The translations under genes and the position numbers were made by a program. Of a stretch of DNA of 64,000 nucleotides, positions 25,195 through 33,236 are shown in pieces. The stretch is from Pseudomonas marincola (GTDB taxonomy: Bacteria > Pseudomonadota > Gammaproteobacteria > Pseudomonadales > Pseudomonadaceae), in NCBI RefSeq assembly GCF_900116605.1, contig NZ_FPBC01000008.1:186001-250000 (forward strand). Direction: 5' to 3'. Below the pieces are notes generated by a model. The model had not been told where the DNA came from. It did no database searches and saw only the letters and a program-made list of their open reading frames with translations. The stretch's first letter is position 1. The number at the start of each line of letters is the position of its first letter.

Positions 25195-25623
25195 TTAAAT
25201 CTTCAGTTCTTGGGGCTGCTGAGCAGTATGAGGGTGAGCAGCGCCCGCATAGACTTTCAGCTTACGGTACATGTCGCGACCCAGCGGGTTCTTAGGCAGC
25301 ATGCCTTTAACCGCGGTCTCGATCACGCGCTCTGGCGCCTTGGCGATCAGCTTTTCGAAGTTGATCGACTTGATGCCGCCCGGAAAACCGGAGTGAGAGT
25401 AATACATCTTATCGGTAGTCTTGGCACCGGTAACACGTACCTGCTCAGCATTGATAACAACGATATAATCGCCAGTATCTACGTGCGGAGTGTACTCAGG
25501 CTTGTGCTTGCCACGCAGACGAGTAGCGATTTCGGTAGCCAGACGACCCAGGGTCTGACCAGCAGCGTCGACGACGAACCAGTCGCGCTTAACTGTTTCT
25601 GGTTTAGCAGTAAAAGTCTTCAT
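25195..25623 (-). CDS. rplM: 50S ribosomal protein uL13
   Basis: Early-assembly protein of the large subunit; 142 residues, standard length. Visible: [21 protein letters not shown] near 19-39, [18 protein letters not shown] near 50-67 and [19 protein letters not shown] near 115-133. First gene of the rplM-rpsI operon, preceded by a good sigma70 promoter with a leader of about 35 bases; whether this leader binds L13 for autoregulation, as in E. coli, cannot be told from sequence. Confidence 0.99.
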   Translation of the reverse strand: MKTFTAKPETVKRDWFVVDAAGQTLGRLATEIATRLRGKHKPEYTPHVDTGDYIVVINAEQVRVTGAKTTDKMYYSHSGFPGGIKSINFEKLIAKAPERVIETAVKGMLPKNPLGRDMYRKLKVYAGAAHPHTAQQPQELKI

Positions 25624-25665
25624 TCTTTATAGCCTCAGGGGCCGCCCTGATAAATAAGACGGCGG

Positions 25666-25694
25666 ATCTTACTGAATAGTGCGTACTTTGACAA
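25666..25694 (-). promoter_or_regulatory. rplM-rpsI promoter
   Basis: Minus-strand TTGTCA (25689-25694), 17-base spacer, TAAGAT (25666-25671). The leader starts near 25659, about 35 bases before the rplM ATG. Confidence 0.65.
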
Positions 25695-25873
25695 GGTCAA
25701 AGGCAGCCGGATACAGACGCTATCGGGGGCTCGGGTCAGCACGTCTGATAAACGGCAAGATGTTTTCGGCAGGCGGCGCATCACTTCCACTGCAGAAAGA
25801 GCTGCGCAATTATGCAGATTGCGAAAATTTTATCAACCTGATTCTATAGTTGTTTCTCAAATAAGGGCCAATC

Positions 25874-26911
25874 ATGCAATTTCGTCAGCTAGGTAAAACC
25901 GACATCACAGTTAGCGCCCTCTGCCTCGGCACCATGACCTGGGGCGAACAAAACAGCCAAAGCGAAGGCATTGCCCAGATTGACCGGGCCAAGGAATACG
26001 GCGTTAATTTCATCGACACCGCCGAAATGTATCCGGTCCCGCCTCGCGTCGAGACTTACACCAAGACCGAACAAATCATTGGCGAGTATTTTAAGCAACG
26101 CGGCGACCGCACCGACTGGGTACTGGCCAGCAAGATCGCCGGCCCCGGCAATGGCATCGATTATATTCGCGACGGCCAGCTCAAACACAACCGTCAACAC
26201 ATTCGCGAAGCCGTAGACGCCAGCCTCAAGCGCCTGCAAACCGACTGGATTGACCTGTACCAGCTGCACTGGCCAGAGCGCCCGACCAATTTCTTCGGCC
26301 AGCTCGACTACAAGCATCAGGAAAGCCAGTTCACCGCCTTCGAAGAAACCCTGGATGCGCTCGCCGAACAGGTCAGGGCCGGCAAGATTCGTCATGTTGG
26401 CCTGTCCAACGAAACCCCGTGGGGCACCATGGAGTTTCTCAAGCTAGCAGAAAGCCGCAACCTGCCGCGCTGCGTGTCCATCCAGAACCCGTACAGCCTG
26501 CTTAACCGCACCTTCGAAATTGGCCTGGCGGAGGTGGCCATTCGCGAACAATGCGGCCTGCTGGCTTACTCGCCTCTGGCTTTTGGCATGCTCAGCGGCA
26601 AATACGAAAACAGCGCACGTCCGGCCGATGCCCGCCTGACACTATTCAGTCGCTTCGCGCGCTACAGCAACCCGCAAGCCGTTGCAGCCTGCTCACGCTA
26701 CGTAGCACTGGCCAAAGAGCATGGGCTCGATCCGGCTCAAATGGCCCTGGCTTTTGTGACCGCACGACCATTCGTCACCAGCAACATCATTGGCGCGACC
26801 ACGATGGAGCAGCTTGAGAGCAACCTGGCCAGCAGCGAGCTGACATTGAGCAGCGAAGTCATGGAAGGCATTCAGGCGATTCACACCGCCCAACCCAACC
26901 CCGCCCCGTAA
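25874..26911 (+). CDS. Aldo/keto reductase, Tas-like
   Basis: NADPH-dependent oxidoreductase of the aldo/keto reductase superfamily, close to the E. coli Tas protein; the substrate is unknown. In 345 residues: LGTMTWGEQNSQSEG near 19-33, the catalytic Asp in FIDTAEMYPVP (about 50-60; D52, Y57), the catalytic Lys in LASKIAGPG (about 82-90) and the NADP-site stretch FVTSNIIGATTMEQLESNL near 304-322. It is a single gene between the rplM promoter region and a terminator shared with fur. Confidence 0.92.
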   Translation: MQFRQLGKTDITVSALCLGTMTWGEQNSQSEGIAQIDRAKEYGVNFIDTAEMYPVPPRVETYTKTEQIIGEYFKQRGDRTDWVLASKIAGPGNGIDYIRDGQLKHNRQHIREAVDASLKRLQTDWIDLYQLHWPERPTNFFGQLDYKHQESQFTAFEETLDALAEQVRAGKIRHVGLSNETPWGTMEFLKLAESRNLPRCVSIQNPYSLLNRTFEIGLAEVAIREQCGLLAYSPLAFGMLSGKYENSARPADARLTLFSRFARYSNPQAVAACSRYVALAKEHGLDPAQMALAFVTARPFVTSNIIGATTMEQLESNLASSELTLSSEVMEGIQAIHTAQPNPAP

Positions 26912-26919
26912 GCCGGCAC

Positions 26920-26956
26920 AAAAAAAGCCGATCAGGATTAGCTGATCGGCTTTTCA
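26920..26956. terminator. Bidirectional terminator between the reductase and fur
   Basis: Stem AAAAGCCGATCAG / CTGATCGGCTTTT around GATTAG; serves the plus-strand reductase and, read in reverse, the minus-strand fur. Confidence 0.85.
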
Positions 26957-26982
26957 TCACTACGCTGCAATGCAGCGCGGTA

Positions 26983-27387
26983 TCAACTCTTCTTGCGCAC
27001 GTACAACACGAGGTTGTGATCCACCAACTCGAAGCCGTGCTCGGCAACGATTTCCTTTTGGCGCTTTTCGATCTGTGCATCCATGAATTCGATAACCTCA
27101 CCGGTTTCGACGCAGACCATATGATCGTGATGACCACCATCAGCCAGTTCGAATACAGCGTGGCCGCCATCAAAATTATGCCGCACGACCAAGCCGGCAG
27201 CCTCAAATTGAGTCAGTACACGGTATACGGTGGCCAGGCCAACATCTTCTCCTGCCTCCATCAGAGACTTGTAAACATCCTCTGCGCTCATGTGCCGTTG
27301 ACCCGCAGAATCCAGCATCTGCAAGATCTTGACCCGTGGCAGGGTCACTTTCAGGCCTACCTTTCTTAACTCGTTATTTTCAACCAT
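26983..27387 (-). CDS. fur: Ferric uptake regulator Fur
   Basis: Iron-responsive repressor. The 134 residues have an N-terminal winged helix (about 1-82; recognition region VGLATVYRVLTQFEAAG) and a dimerisation/metal domain with FDGGHAVFELADGGHHDHMVCVETGEVIEF (His and Glu ligands). Only one cysteine is present and there is no C-x-x-C structural zinc pair, which is normal for pseudomonad Fur. Divergent from bamE with a 97-base interval, where the two promoters must lie back to back. Confidence 0.98.
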   Translation of the reverse strand: MVENNELRKVGLKVTLPRVKILQMLDSAGQRHMSAEDVYKSLMEAGEDVGLATVYRVLTQFEAAGLVVRHNFDGGHAVFELADGGHHDHMVCVETGEVIEFMDAQIEKRQKEIVAEHGFELVDHNLVLYVRKKS

Positions 27388-27484
27388 GGTCTGCTTTCTC
27401 GTGGAAGCGGTTTCGCAGCTTCCCTTATTACGGGTATGATCTGGGTTTATATTGCCCAGCCAAGATAGTGGAAGTCACCCACCG

Positions 27485-28045
27485 ATGCAAAAAACCAAGC
27501 TCCTGATGACAAGCCTCACCCTGACGGGGCTCTTCGCGATCGCCGGTTGTTCATACCCCGGGGTTTATAAAATCGACATTCAACAGGGCAATGTCGTCAC
27601 ACAAGACATGATAGACCAGTTACGCCCTGGAATGACCCGCAAACAAGTGCGGTTTATCATGGGTAACCCCCTGATTACCGACACGTTCCATGCTAATCGC
27701 TGGGACTACCTGTACAGCATGCAGCCAGGCGGCCGCCAGCGTACGCAGGAGCGCGTGAGCATTACCTTCAATGAAAGCGACCAACTGGTAGGTCTTTCTG
27801 GCGACTTCATGCCGGGTATGAGCCGCGAGCAAGAGATCATGGGCAATACGCCTGCGACCACCACGACCGAGGTGGCACCGACCACTGAACCCGTGGAGAA
27901 TACTCCGGTCGCACCGGCACCTGTTGAACCTGTTGAAGAAGAGCCTGCAGAGCCCGGCTCGCTGCTCGACACTATTCAGCAAGAAATCGACGACGCTGAA
28001 ACAGCACCGGTGCCGACACCAGCCCCGCTGGAGACTGCACCCTAA
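27485..28045 (+). CDS. bamE: Outer-membrane assembly lipoprotein BamE (OmlA)
   Basis: Small lipoprotein of the BAM complex. I chose the ATG at 27485 ([17 protein letters not shown], 186 residues), giving a proper lipoprotein signal with lipobox FAIAGC (Cys about 22). The SmpA/OmlA domain follows: [36 protein letters not shown] and [11 protein letters not shown]. The last 70 or so residues are a Pro/Glu/Thr-rich tail ([18 protein letters not shown] region), longer and more repetitive than the E. coli protein (about 113 residues). Divergent from fur as in other pseudomonads. Confidence 0.95.
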   Translation: MQKTKLLMTSLTLTGLFAIAGCSYPGVYKIDIQQGNVVTQDMIDQLRPGMTRKQVRFIMGNPLITDTFHANRWDYLYSMQPGGRQRTQERVSITFNESDQLVGLSGDFMPGMSREQEIMGNTPATTTTEVAPTTEPVENTPVAPAPVEPVEEEPAEPGSLLDTIQQEIDDAETAPVPTPAPLETAP

Positions 28046-28070
28046 CCTGCACAGGTTAGCGCTCAGCAAC

Positions 28071-28097
28071 AAAAAGCCCGGCATGCCGGGCTTTTTG
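28071..28097. terminator. Terminator between bamE and rnfH
   Basis: Perfect palindrome AAAAAGCCCGGCATGCCGGG followed by CTTTTT; works in both directions for the converging genes. Confidence 0.88.
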
Positions 28098-28153
28098 ATA
28101 TCTACAGGGCGCGAAACAAAACAGTTCACGCCATCGCAGCAGCAACAGTCGAC

Positions 28154-28483
28154 CTACGAATCGCCCTCAGCACTTCTAGCCTTAGCCGCCTCTGCTGCCT
28201 TGGCCGCACGCTGCTTGCGCACTTCCTTGGGATCGGCAATCAGCGGCCGGTAAATTTCGATCCGCTCACCCTCTTGCATAATCCGCTCATCGGGCTTGGG
28301 CACGGCCTTGCCGAATATACCCAGCGGGCTCTCCGCCAAATCCAATCCGGGGAAATGCTCCTGCATACCGGACTTCAGCACCGCCTCACGCATGGTTGTG
28401 CCTTGCGGCACATTGATCCGCAAAAGCTTTTGCTTGTGCGCCAGTGCATAGACAACCTCAACCACGATGGTTTGCTTATCCAT
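28154..28483 (-). CDS. rnfH: RnfH family protein (UPF0125, ubiquitin-like fold)
   Basis: Small beta-grasp protein of unknown biochemical function; the name comes from linkage to rnf genes in other bacteria. Start ATG at 28483 (MDKQTIVVEVVYALAHKQ, 109 residues), overlapping the ratA stop by 8 bases; earlier in-frame codons lie in ratA. The family core VVYALAHKQKLLRINVPQGTTM, GIFGKAVPKPDERIMQEGERIEIYRPL is complete, followed by an Ala/Lys/Arg-rich C-terminal tail (about 83-109). Confidence 0.93.
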   Translation of the reverse strand: MDKQTIVVEVVYALAHKQKLLRINVPQGTTMREAVLKSGMQEHFPGLDLAESPLGIFGKAVPKPDERIMQEGERIEIYRPLIADPKEVRKQRAAKAAEAAKARSAEGDS

Positions 28484-28910
28484 AGAGATCCTTGGCGCGC
28501 TGACAGAAGGCATCGACCAGGGTATTTGCCGCCTGATTGAACAAAGGCCCAAGGGTTGCCCGAACCAGCGAGCCGGCATAATCAAACTGCATGTCGAGGC
28601 TGATTTTACAGGCCTTGTCCCCGAGCGCCTTGAACTCCCAGCGCCCGTGCAACTTGGTGAACGGGCCTTCATCCAGGTTCAGTTCAATCGACTTGCCCGG
28701 CACCAGCGTATTGCGCGTAACGAAGCGTGAACTCAGGCCACCCTTGGCGATATCCAGGCTCGCACGCATGTGTTCGTCACTGACCTCAAGCACCTGACTT
28801 GAGGCGCACCAGGGCAGGAATTCCGGATACTGAGCCACATCATTGACCAGATCGTATAGCGCCTGAGCGGTATAGGGCAGCAGCGCCGAACGCTGAATAT
28901 GAGTAGTCAT
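28476..28910 (-). CDS. ratA: RatA-type START-like protein (polyketide cyclase family)
   Basis: START-fold protein of 144 residues, matching E. coli RatA (YfjG), reported to bind 50S subunits, and the Coq10-like ubiquinone-associated family. Typical stretches: SALLPYTAQALYDLVNDVAQYPEFLPWC (about 8-35, given in part as YPEFLPWC) and FNQAANTLVDAFCQRAKDLY at the C-terminus. It precedes rnfH in the conserved ratA-rnfH pair. RatA was once proposed as a toxin; the sequence alone does not settle its role. Confidence 0.93.
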   Translation of the reverse strand: MTTHIQRSALLPYTAQALYDLVNDVAQYPEFLPWCASSQVLEVSDEHMRASLDIAKGGLSSRFVTRNTLVPGKSIELNLDEGPFTKLHGRWEFKALGDKACKISLDMQFDYAGSLVRATLGPLFNQAANTLVDAFCQRAKDLYG

Positions 28911-28944
28911 AAGCCGGGGTATTCACTCCACAGGTTCATCGGTT

Positions 28945-30348
28945 TCACTTCGTCAGCTCGGCAACGAAGACAATCAAAACGCCAATCGGTGCAACGACAC
29001 GAATCAGCCACAACGCAACATTGAACAGCACAGGGCTGCTGATCGACAACTCGTCACGCACCGCCTCACGGGTCATGACCCAGCCGGCAAACAGCGCAAA
29101 GGATAACCCGCCGAGCGGCAACAGCAGGCGGCTGGTCAAATAATCAATGCCTTCAAAGAAGTTCTTGCCGCCCTCAGCGCCCCACTGAAACAGATGGAAG
29201 CCATCGTTGGCAAACACGAAGAACTTGGCATCGGCACCAACATTGAACGACAGCACAGTGCCCATGCCGACCAACCAGCAAAAGAATGCCAGCGTCGAGG
29301 TGACAACTGCGCGGCTGCGACCTGATCGCTCAACAAAGTAGGCAACCGCAGGTTCCAGCATGGAGATCGACGAACTCCAGGCGGCCAGCGCCACGAGCAC
29401 AAAGAACACCAGACCGGCGATCTGGCCAAAGGCAATGTTGCCGAAGGCAATCGGCAAGGTCACGAACATCAGACCCGGTCCACCGCTGGGCTCCAGCCCG
29501 GCCGCGAACACAATCGGGAACAACGCGAGCCCGGCCGTCAGCGCCACAACCGTATCCAACAAGCCGACGGTAAGCACGGTGGCGCCGATTGATGACTTCT
29601 TCGGCATGTAAGAGCCGTAAACCATGATCGAGCCCACACCCACACTCAGCGTGAAGAATGCATGGCCCATCGCTGCCAAAATGCCTTCCTGCACCTTGCT
29701 CGAATCGAAGTGGAACAAGAAGCGCACGCCATCCATGAAGTGACCGGTGGTCAGGCTGTAGCCCAGCAGCATCAGCAACAACACAAACAACATTGGCATC
29801 ATGATCCGCAGGCTGCGCTCAAGCCCCGCAACCACGCCCTTGGCGATCACAAAACCGGTGAAGACCATAAACAGGGTGTGCCAAAGCGTCAGGCGCCAGG
29901 GGTCCGAGGTCAGCCCACCAAAGGCCTCGCCCGCCCCTTGCGGGCTGATACCACTGAAATCACCACGGCCCATGCCGATGATGTAATCGAGCGACCAGCC
30001 CGCCACAACACTGTAAAACGACAGGATCAACAACGCCGCCACCATGCCGATGACGGCGGCAAGTGGCCACAGCCTGGAGCCGCCCGACTCTGCCGCCAGC
30101 GCCTTCATCGAGTTCACCGGACTCTGCCGTCCGCGACGCCCGATCAGGGTTTCAGCAAGCATGATCGGCACTCCAATCAGGGCGATGCACACCAGATACA
30201 TCGCCACGAAAGCGCCGCCGCCATACATGCCGGTCATGTACGGGAACTTCCAGATATTGCCCAAGCCCACAGCGGAGCCCGTTGCGGCAAGGATAAACAC
30301 CCAGCGGCTGACCCATGCGCCATGTATCGAAACTTTGTCTGTTGCCAT
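28945..30348 (-). CDS. Sodium-dependent neurotransmitter-symporter (NSS/SNF) family transporter
   Basis: Inner-membrane Na+-coupled symporter of the LeuT fold; substrate probably an amino acid or similar small molecule. ATG at 30348 (MATDKVSIHGAWVSRWVFIL, 467 residues); the frame extends 49 codons upstream without matching the family. The signature FILAATGSAVGLGNIWKFPY (about 17-36) in helix 1 holds the sodium-site residues. About twelve hydrophobic helices are visible. It sits between ratA and smpB, where P. aeruginosa has none, so it looks like an insertion into that neighbourhood. No partner gene is adjacent. Confidence 0.92.
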   Translation of the reverse strand: MATDKVSIHGAWVSRWVFILAATGSAVGLGNIWKFPYMTGMYGGGAFVAMYLVCIALIGVPIMLAETLIGRRGRQSPVNSMKALAAESGGSRLWPLAAVIGMVAALLILSFYSVVAGWSLDYIIGMGRGDFSGISPQGAGEAFGGLTSDPWRLTLWHTLFMVFTGFVIAKGVVAGLERSLRIMMPMLFVLLLMLLGYSLTTGHFMDGVRFLFHFDSSKVQEGILAAMGHAFFTLSVGVGSIMVYGSYMPKKSSIGATVLTVGLLDTVVALTAGLALFPIVFAAGLEPSGGPGLMFVTLPIAFGNIAFGQIAGLVFFVLVALAAWSSSISMLEPAVAYFVERSGRSRAVVTSTLAFFCWLVGMGTVLSFNVGADAKFFVFANDGFHLFQWGAEGGKNFFEGIDYLTSRLLLPLGGLSFALFAGWVMTREAVRDELSISSPVLFNVALWLIRVVAPIGVLIVFVAELTK

Positions 30349-30672
30349 GTACCGCCAGCCTGATTGGGTGAGAAAAAGTGCGCGCATTGTCGGGGATTCG
30401 CCCACGCGGCTCAAGCTTGGACGAATCCCGAAAAGTCCGACGCCAGCCATTGTAGGTTGGCCGGCCCGTACAAAGCCCACACATGCACGCTGCAAACTGC
30501 ATCAACTCTTATAGTAGTTAATTGACGACCCTCACTGCCCGGCCACTTGCAGCGCGTAGCAACCGCTATTCTGCCCGTGCCCAACCACGATTGCGGGTGG
30601 TCGAGAGCGATTGCAATCATCAATCACACACTTTGCCTGCTTGAGTCCGTAGCGCAGATGCTGGCGACTCCT

Positions 30673-30678
30673 TATAAT
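30673..30678 (+). promoter_or_regulatory. -10 box of smpB, very close to the start codon
   Basis: A perfect TATAAT ends 9 bases before the smpB ATG. With the usual 6-7 base distance, transcription would start at about 30685, leaving almost no 5' leader. I find no good -35 at 16-18 bases upstream (TAGCGC at 17) and no Shine-Dalgarno sequence between -10 and ATG. Confidence 0.6.
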
Positions 30679-30687
30679 GCGCCGCCT

Positions 30688-31170
30688 ATGGCTAAACAAA
30701 AGAAACATCAAGAAGGCACCATCGCGCTGAATAAAAAGGCGCTGCATGACTATTTCATCGAAACCAAGTTCGAGGCCGGTCTGGTTCTGGCTGGCTGGGA
30801 AGTGAAAAGCATGCGCGCCGGCAAGGCTCAGTTGGTTGACAGCTACGTGCTGCTCAAGAACGACGAAGCCTGGCTGATGGGCTGCCACATTACCCCCCTG
30901 AAAACGGCGAGCACCCACGTGATCGCTGACCCGATCCGTACCCGCAAGCTGCTTTTGAACAAGCGCGAGCTGGAGAAATTGTTCGGCGCGGTCAATCAGA
31001 AGGGCTACACCTGCGTGGCATTGTCGATCCAGTGGAAAGCCCACTTGGTCAAATGCACCATCGCCTTGGTGAAGGGTAAGAAAGACTTCGACAAGCGCCA
31101 CACCGAGAAAGAACGTGACGCCGACCGCGAAGTCCAGCGCGCCATGCGCACCAAGGGCAAAGGCGATTAA
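30688..31170 (+). CDS. smpB: SsrA-binding protein SmpB
   Basis: Binds tmRNA and delivers it to stalled ribosomes for trans-translation; partner of ssrA at 42153-42539. The ATG at 30688 gives [20 protein letters not shown] (160 residues). Family stretches: [28 protein letters not shown] (about 14-41, given in part as [10 protein letters not shown]), [26 protein letters not shown], and the basic C-terminal tail [20 protein letters not shown], which enters the mRNA channel. The longer open frame upstream is non-coding. The mRNA may be leaderless. Confidence 0.98.
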   Translation: MAKQKKHQEGTIALNKKALHDYFIETKFEAGLVLAGWEVKSMRAGKAQLVDSYVLLKNDEAWLMGCHITPLKTASTHVIADPIRTRKLLLNKRELEKLFGAVNQKGYTCVALSIQWKAHLVKCTIALVKGKKDFDKRHTEKERDADREVQRAMRTKGKGD

Positions 31171-31289
31171 TCACCCGCCTGCCCAGACGGCGTAGCCTGC
31201 GCCCGCCCCTCCTGCGGAATCGCCACCTCGCCAAGGGTGCGCGTTGGATCATTATGATCAATTCCGATTGAATCATGATGACCAACCAC

Positions 31290-31522
31290 CGGAGGATGGA
31301 TAGCCCCGAACGGGGCAATCCGTCATGACCATTTCGGATGGCGGCACATAATCGGTCATGACCATTTCAGACCTCGACAAATAATCCGCCACGACAATTT
31401 CGCGCATCGACGCGCAATCCGTTTATGGGTCGTTTCAAGAATCCGCAACCGCCAAACAACCGCAACCGCGTACACCCGCAATTGCGCCATGACGGATTAA
31501 CCTGCGGTTTATCCATCCTCCG
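31290..31522 (+). repeat. REPIN-like element, tandem array copy 1
   Basis: Left hairpin: GGAG foot then GATGGATAGCCCCG-AA-CGGGGCAATCCGTC. Right hairpin: GACGGATTAACC-TGC-GGTTTATCCATC then CTCC foot. Both stems share the pattern GGAT-mismatch-stem-mismatch-ATCC. Copy 1 is about 233 bases. The gap 31171-31289 between smpB and the array shows no gene. Confidence 0.78.
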
Positions 31523-31551
31523 CGGGGTGTTAAGTCATAACGATCATTCAC

Positions 31552-31785
31552 CGGAGGATGGATAGCCCCGCACCGGGGCAATCCGTCATGACGATTTCGG
31601 GTGACGGCAAATAATCCGTCGTGACAATTTCAGACCTCGATAAATAATCCGCCACACCGAATTCGCGCATCTATGCGCAATCCGTTTATGGGTCGTTTCA
31701 AGAATCCGCAACCGCCAAACAACCGCAACCGCGTACATCCGTAATTACGCCATGACGGATTAACCTGCGGTTGATCCATCCTCCG
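31552..31785 (+). repeat. REPIN-like element, tandem array copy 2
   Basis: Begins 262 bases after copy 1 and is separated from it by a 29-base spacer containing GTCATAACGATCATTCA. It is nearly identical to copy 1; the right arm reads GGTTGATCC instead of GGTTTATCC, and the central part differs at scattered bases. Confidence 0.78.
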
Positions 31786-31814
31786 TGGGGTTTCGAGTCA
31801 TAACGATCATTCAC

Positions 31815-32014
31815 CGGAGGATGGATAGCCCCGAACGGGGCAATCCGTCATGACGATTTCGGATGACGGCAAATAATCCGCCACGCCGAATTCGCGCATC
31901 GACGCGCAATCCGTTTATGGGTCGTGTCAATAATCCGCAACCGCCAAACAACCGCAACCGCGTACACCCGCAATTACGCCATGACGGATTAACCTGCGGT
32001 TGATCCATCCTCCG
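31815..32014 (+). repeat. REPIN-like element, tandem array copy 3 (34 bases shorter)
   Basis: Begins 263 bases after copy 2, with the same spacer (GTCATAACGATCATTCA). It lacks about 34 bases of the inner left part present in copies 1 and 2 (the second ATAATCCG-type segment), giving about 200 bases, the same size as copies A and B at 20 kb. Confidence 0.78.
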
Positions 32015-32043
32015 TGGGGTGTTGAGTCATAACGATCAATCAC

Positions 32044-32100
32044 CGGAGGATGGATAGCCCCGAACGGGGCAATCCGTCATGACGATTTCGGACGGCGGCA
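32044..32100 (+). repeat. REPIN-like element, truncated copy 4
   Basis: Spacer and left hairpin are present (CCGGAGGATGGATAGCCCCG onward to the CGGCAAATAATCGGCC part), then similarity is lost before the lldR stop at 32144. Only one of the two terminal hairpins remains. Confidence 0.7.
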
Positions 32101-32143
32101 AATAATCGGCCATACCCAATTCGGATCACGCCAACGTCAATAA

Positions 32144-32917
32144 TTAACCGCCATGCGTTGAGCGGCGCTGGGCGCGGGCGACTCGTTGGGCCTGCTGCTG
32201 CACGTCGGACAAGACTTCTTGCACGTAATCAATATGCTGATTGGACAACGTGCGCGCCTGCTCGGCATGGCCTTGCATGATGGCCTCGTATAACGCGCGG
32301 TGCTGGGCAATCAGCATGTCACGGGTCTCGTCACGCTGCGCATACATGCCGCCAATGTTGGTCACCACATTGCGCCGGAGCAGATCAAACAAGCCGCGAA
32401 TGGTATGCAGCAACACGGCATTGTGGCTGGCCTCGGCAATTGCCAGATGGAAGTTGGCATCGGCGGCGCCCTCTTCTGCGCGAGTCGCCTTACCCGCACG
32501 GCTGTAGCACTCCTGCAACGCGTCGAAAGCTGCTGTCAGCCGCACGCGATCAATACTGGTGGCGCGCTGAGCCGCATAAAACGCACAAGAGCCCTCCAGC
32601 GTATGACGAAATTCAAGCAAGTCGCGCTGGGCGCTTGGGTTGTTTTCCAGCAGGTGCAGCAGCGGATCACTGAAAGTCGAGCCCAAGGTTTGCGACACAT
32701 AATTGCCACCGCCCTGGCGGCTCACCAACAATCCCCGGGCGACCAATTTCTGAATCGCTTCACGCAACGAAGGGCGCGACACACCAAAACGCTCAGCAAG
32801 CACACGCTCAGCCGGCAAGCGCTCGCCCGCCTTCAACGTACCTTCAAGCACCATGGTTTCGATCTGCTCGACAATGCCATCCGACAAACGTCGCTGCTGT
32901 ACCTGCCCTACGTCCAT
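32144..32917 (-). CDS. lldR: FadR-type lactate-responsive repressor LldR
   Basis: GntR/FadR-family repressor of the lactate operon, relieved by lactate in P. aeruginosa. I use ATG at 32917 (MDVGQVQQRRLSDGIVEQIE, 257 residues); the ATG two codons upstream is as likely, and the frame reaches 33007. Winged helix about 8-75 (PAERVLAERFGVSRPSLREA recognition region), then the FCD ligand domain about 95-235 with EFRHTLEGSCAFYAA, FHLAIAEASHN and QHRALYEAI, carrying the metal-binding Asp/His residues. Divergent from lldP across a region with one perfect operator. Confidence 0.95.
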   Translation of the reverse strand: MDVGQVQQRRLSDGIVEQIETMVLEGTLKAGERLPAERVLAERFGVSRPSLREAIQKLVARGLLVSRQGGGNYVSQTLGSTFSDPLLHLLENNPSAQRDLLEFRHTLEGSCAFYAAQRATSIDRVRLTAAFDALQECYSRAGKATRAEEGAADANFHLAIAEASHNAVLLHTIRGLFDLLRRNVVTNIGGMYAQRDETRDMLIAQHRALYEAIMQGHAEQARTLSNQHIDYVQEVLSDVQQQAQRVARAQRRSTHGG

Positions 32918-33050
32918 TTCCATCACCTTATTGGTTTTACCACCCCGAGGCGCCGCACTGCGCGGCCTCGGGATGTCCTGCACGAAGCCTATAGAGCCTG
33001 CAGACACTGCACAAGATAGCGCTCTGAGACCAAAGTTGTAGAGACATAAA

Positions 33051-33078
33051 TTGACTTTGACCGCACCGGCCTTTTACT
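33051..33078 (+). promoter_or_regulatory. Candidate lldPDE promoter
   Basis: TTGACT (33051-33056), 16-base spacer, TTTACT (33073-33078). The predicted start near 33085 is 13 bases before the operator and about 150 bases before the lldP ATG. The interval 32918-33236 holds no gene; it contains this promoter, the operator and a leader. Confidence 0.45.
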
Positions 33079-33097
33079 CTGAGCCCATCAATTTGTA

Positions 33098-33114
33098 AAT
33101 TGGTCTGACCAATT
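33098..33114. promoter_or_regulatory. LldR operator
   Basis: Perfect 17-base palindrome AATTGGTCTGACCAATT, with the TGGTC-N-GACCA core typical of FadR/GntR-family operators. Its place just downstream of the predicted lldP transcription start suits repression of lldPDE; a role on lldR is possible too. Confidence 0.85.
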
Positions 33115-33236
33115 CAAGCACTAACTAATAATAATTTCAAAATACGCCACGAGGTTATCGATGTCGCCAATGCCAACCTTCCCTGCCAACACTCGGAATA
33201 TATCCAGTCAGTTCGCCTGCGCAGGGAGCCAGACCA

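Noticed and set aside
31811..32008. A 65-codon frame inside the repeat array
   Set aside because: It is formed by the REPIN-like repeat itself and changes with each copy; no ribosome site.
31290..32100. The tandem repeats as a CRISPR array
   Set aside because: Units are over 200 bases, the intervals between them are nearly identical rather than unique, and there are no cas genes.
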